Shown here: positions 62,041 to 64,000 of the stretch, piece by piece
How positions within the stretch are numbered: position 1 is the first letter of the stretch
Layout of the letters: each line of letters begins with the position of its first letter
Origin: Deltaproteobacteria bacterium
Lineage (GTDB): Bacteria > Desulfobacterota > Syntrophobacteria > Syntrophobacterales > Syntrophobacteraceae
DNA: 64,000 bases
NCBI GenBank assembly: GCA_021777755.1
Contig: JAJYDE010000004.1
Location: 62,001 to 126,000 of the forward strand
Reading direction: 5' to 3'
Program-made: the position numbers and the translations under genes
The notes under the pieces: generated by a model
Database searches by the model: none
Told to the model about the DNA's origin: nothing
What the model saw: the letters and a program-made list of their open reading frames with translations, nothing else

Positions 62041-62155
62041 GCCCCCCCTATTGCGGCAATAGTCCATCCCGCCGCCGCGCCGGGTTCGCTTGCGGTTTTG
62101 ATGCAATGCGGGCTCGCGTGGGGAGATGAAAATCGCCTTAATTTCCACCGGCCCG

Positions 62156-64000
62156 TCAGCCTTGTCCGGCATCCTCCTCAACGGGTAAAAAAACAGAAAA
62201 AGTACTGCCGCGTCCTTCCAGGCTTTCGACCTCTATCCGGCCCCCGTGGGCTTCAACTATCATGCGGCTCTGGTAAAGCCCGATGCCCGATCCGTCCTTC
62301 TTGGTGGTCCGGAAAGGGTGGAAAAGGCTTTGGCTCATAAACTCGGGCGACATCCCGCAACCGCTATCCTTGACGGAAACGCGGATCCAATCTCCATGCC
62401 TGTGGGTCGAGATTCGGACTTGAGCCCCGTCGCTACTCGATTCGCCAGCGTTTAGCAGGAGGTTTAGCAGCACCTTCTGAATTTGCTCCGGGTCGAGGGC
62501 GCACTTTGGTACCGCGCCCGGATCGATCGCAATCGGGCGTCCCAGTTCCAGCTCCGCAACCGTGCCGGATACGAGTTCATTTAGGTCGGTCGGGCATTTA
62601 TGCAATTCGAGCGTGGGGTCCAGAGAGGAAAGGCGGCTGCACATCTTTTTGATTTTTTCGATGGTCTTGGACATCACCTGAAGCGTGTCGGCTCGAAACT
62701 CCGGATCTTTATAGTGGAGCGGGAGGTTTGTAAGGGTTAGCGCAAGGGTCGAGGCCACATTTTTGAGGTCGTGGGCAAAAAAGGAGGAAAAGATCCGAAA
62801 GGCTTCCATTTCCATCACCCGCTCGCGCCTCTCGAACAGCTCTTGATTGAGAATAAGCCCGGCGGCCTGTTCGGCCAAAGTCTCCAACAGATCCAAATCC
62901 TCGATGGAAAACGGCTGTCTGCTCCCGTTGTTAAGAGTCATCATTCCGATGAACCTGCTGCCGATCCCGAGCGGGACGCAGTAGCGGATCTTGGCCCTTT
63001 TGAAAAACTCCAGGGAAGCCTCCGGTATCTGGCTCGCGGCGCCACTGTCCACGACGATGGGCTCTTGCCGGTCTCGAACCACCCCGAGCAGTGTCGCCGC
63101 ATGTTCTTCGAATTCGGCGACTTCTTCGGGCAAGGGGGCGGTGGAGGCTGCTATTACGGGCCTCTGCGCTCCCTTCCTGTCAAGCCAGAGGGTGACCACG
63201 GGCGAGGTGAATGTTTCGGATACCGTTTTGACTATCATTTCGCAAACCCGCTCGCGATCGACCAGCGAAGAGGTTTTCTTGGTAAAAACGGTCCATATTT
63301 TCCTGTAATCGTAGTAGGGTTTTCGAAAATTGAGATGAACGAACCTTCTCAGCCTGTAGCGGATTTCCTCGGAAAGAAGCAGCACCGCGCCCCCCAGGAT
63401 GGCCGCAACAATCATCAGGTTCTCTGTGAAAACTATCCTCGAAATCCTGAAGTACTCCGCCACTTTGACAAACAGACCGAGCCCGAGCAGATAGAACCCT
63501 AGCACCAAAACCGTGAGCGACCCGCGCAAAATGTCCTGGGAAACATAGATCTTTTCTTCCCGCAAACGGTTTCTGAGCGCCGAAATTATGAGCAGCAGAT
63601 TTGCGATGTCCAGGACGACGCCGTCGAAGATGAACAAATCGGCCCTGAGGGACCGCACGAGCAGCACCTGGGCAGATGTATAGATGAGGGCCGCGAATAT
63701 TAGACCAACGCCGAGGATGGAGAACTTGATTCGCTGCCTGATGGCGCCGTAAGAGGCCCTGAGCGTCTTTTCCAGGTTGGCGACAACCAATAGCGAACAG
63801 GCCAGCATGCAGCAATTGAAGCCGAAGCCGCACCAGCCGATCGGAAATACCCAGTTACCGGCTTCAGAGACCTCCACGGCGCCGGTAAACAAAAAATTCC
63901 AGCCCAACAAGGCCAGCCCCGCGGGAACCGCAAAGGCAGCAAAGATTACCCACCTCCATTTCCGAGCGAACTCGCCGAAATTGCTCCGCGCATAAGCCAG
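62156..64000 (-). CDS. PrsK-like histidine kinase, 5' end beyond window
   Basis: The frame is open to the window's end, so the N-terminus is missing; the visible part is about 614 codons. It has several membrane helices in the first ~250 residues, a GAF domain (IRYCVPLGIGSRFIGMMTLNN), a phosphoacceptor helix with FFAHDLKNVASTLALTL, and an HATPase domain with LLNLLLNAGES, DSGCGMSP and GSGIGLYQSRMIVEAHGG. The order and motifs match PrsK of the PEP-CTERM/exosortase system. Its partner regulator PrsR is not in the window. A terminator follows on the minus strand. Confidence 0.88.
   Translation of the reverse strand: MAYARSNFGEFARKWRWVIFAAFAVPAGLALLGWNFLFTGAVEVSEAGNWVFPIGWCGFGFNCCMLACSLLVVANLEKTLRASYGAIRQRIKFSILGVGLIFAALIYTSAQVLLVRSLRADLFIFDGVVLDIANLLLIISALRNRLREEKIYVSQDILRGSLTVLVLGFYLLGLGLFVKVAEYFRISRIVFTENLMIVAAILGGAVLLLSEEIRYRLRRFVHLNFRKPYYDYRKIWTVFTKKTSSLVDRERVCEMIVKTVSETFTSPVVTLWLDRKGAQRPVIAASTAPLPEEVAEFEEHAATLLGVVRDRQEPIVVDSGAASQIPEASLEFFKRAKIRYCVPLGIGSRFIGMMTLNNGSRQPFSIEDLDLLETLAEQAAGLILNQELFERRERVMEMEAFRIFSSFFAHDLKNVASTLALTLTNLPLHYKDPEFRADTLQVMSKTIEKIKKMCSRLSSLDPTLELHKCPTDLNELVSGTVAELELGRPIAIDPGAVPKCALDPEQIQKVLLNLLLNAGESSSDGAQVRISTHRHGDWIRVSVKDSGCGMSPEFMSQSLFHPFRTTKKDGSGIGLYQSRMIVEAHGGRIEVESLEGRGSTFSVFLPVEEDAGQG

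Noticed and set aside
1-64000. CRISPR arrays, rRNA genes or insertion sequences
   Set aside because: No regularly spaced repeats, rRNA-like sequence or transposase gene was recognised in the window.

Overview
The window looks like a chromosome segment of an anaerobic Desulfobacterota bacterium (former Deltaproteobacteria), probably Syntrophobacteria-like. This is an inference from gene content: a HybAB-type periplasmic Fe-S/NrfD module, fused siroheme decarboxylase AhbAB (alternative heme pathway), MetF-MetV plus an HdrA/MvhD-like flavoprotein, NfnAB, a DVU0298-type HEAT protein, an HrcA/CIRCE-controlled heat-shock operon and a PrsK-type kinase. Base composition is GC-rich and genes are tightly packed with many 1-11 nt overlaps. 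No 16S or other decisive marker is present.

Layout. 0-6 kb: the 3' end of a histidine kinase and an NtrC-type regulator face a three-gene operon (membrane GcvH-like protein, HybA, HybB); then a VOC protein. 6-19.3 kb is accessory: an 0.8-kb gene-poor stretch, an ECF sigma factor overlapping a Ser/Thr kinase-TPR gene, a lipoprotein, and a complete type I Zorya defence locus (zorA-zorB-zorC-zorD), followed by a tRNA-like scar and an alpha/beta hydrolase. 19.3-37.8 kb is mostly core: cutA, a coiled-coil/NYN protein, queC-queF, cyoABCD (bo3 quinol oxidase), DUF2284, GT9, HEAT protein, ubiX, phospholipase D-like lipoprotein, cysteine desulfurase, PilZ, ahbAB, an unknown protein, cobO and fmdB. 37.8-46.4 kb: an LpoA/LivK-like lipoprotein, hrcA-grpE-dnaK, a MetE/UroD-like methyltransferase and a stand-alone AICAR transformylase. 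46.4-53 kb: metF-metV-HdrA/MvhD fusion, divergent from nfnA-nfnB. 53-57.4 kb: a zinc-type ABC importer operon (znuA-znuC-two permeases-zur-exported protein) behind a perfect 31-bp palindrome. 57.5-61 kb: tRNA-Arg(CCT) followed by two more copies of its 3' half, marking two small decayed integrative elements; the second carries darT-darG. 61-64 kb: an exported protein with a PEP-CTERM-like segment and the PrsK-like kinase, cut by the window end.

The most striking feature is a set of in-frame stop codons inside otherwise well-preserved accessory genes: TAA in the TPR tail of the kinase (7037-7039), TGA in the ZorA tail (12331-12333) and TAA in the DarT toxin (59113-59115). In each case the same frame continues into the expected protein sequence. 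These look like recent nonsense mutations (or consensus errors) in horizontally acquired genes. Other points: a GcvH-like protein without the lipoyl lysine, a MetF/MetV/HdrA-MvhD/NfnAB electron-transfer block, and an oxygen-respiring bo3 oxidase in what looks like an anaerobe. Functional statements come from family recognition by eye; no database search was run.
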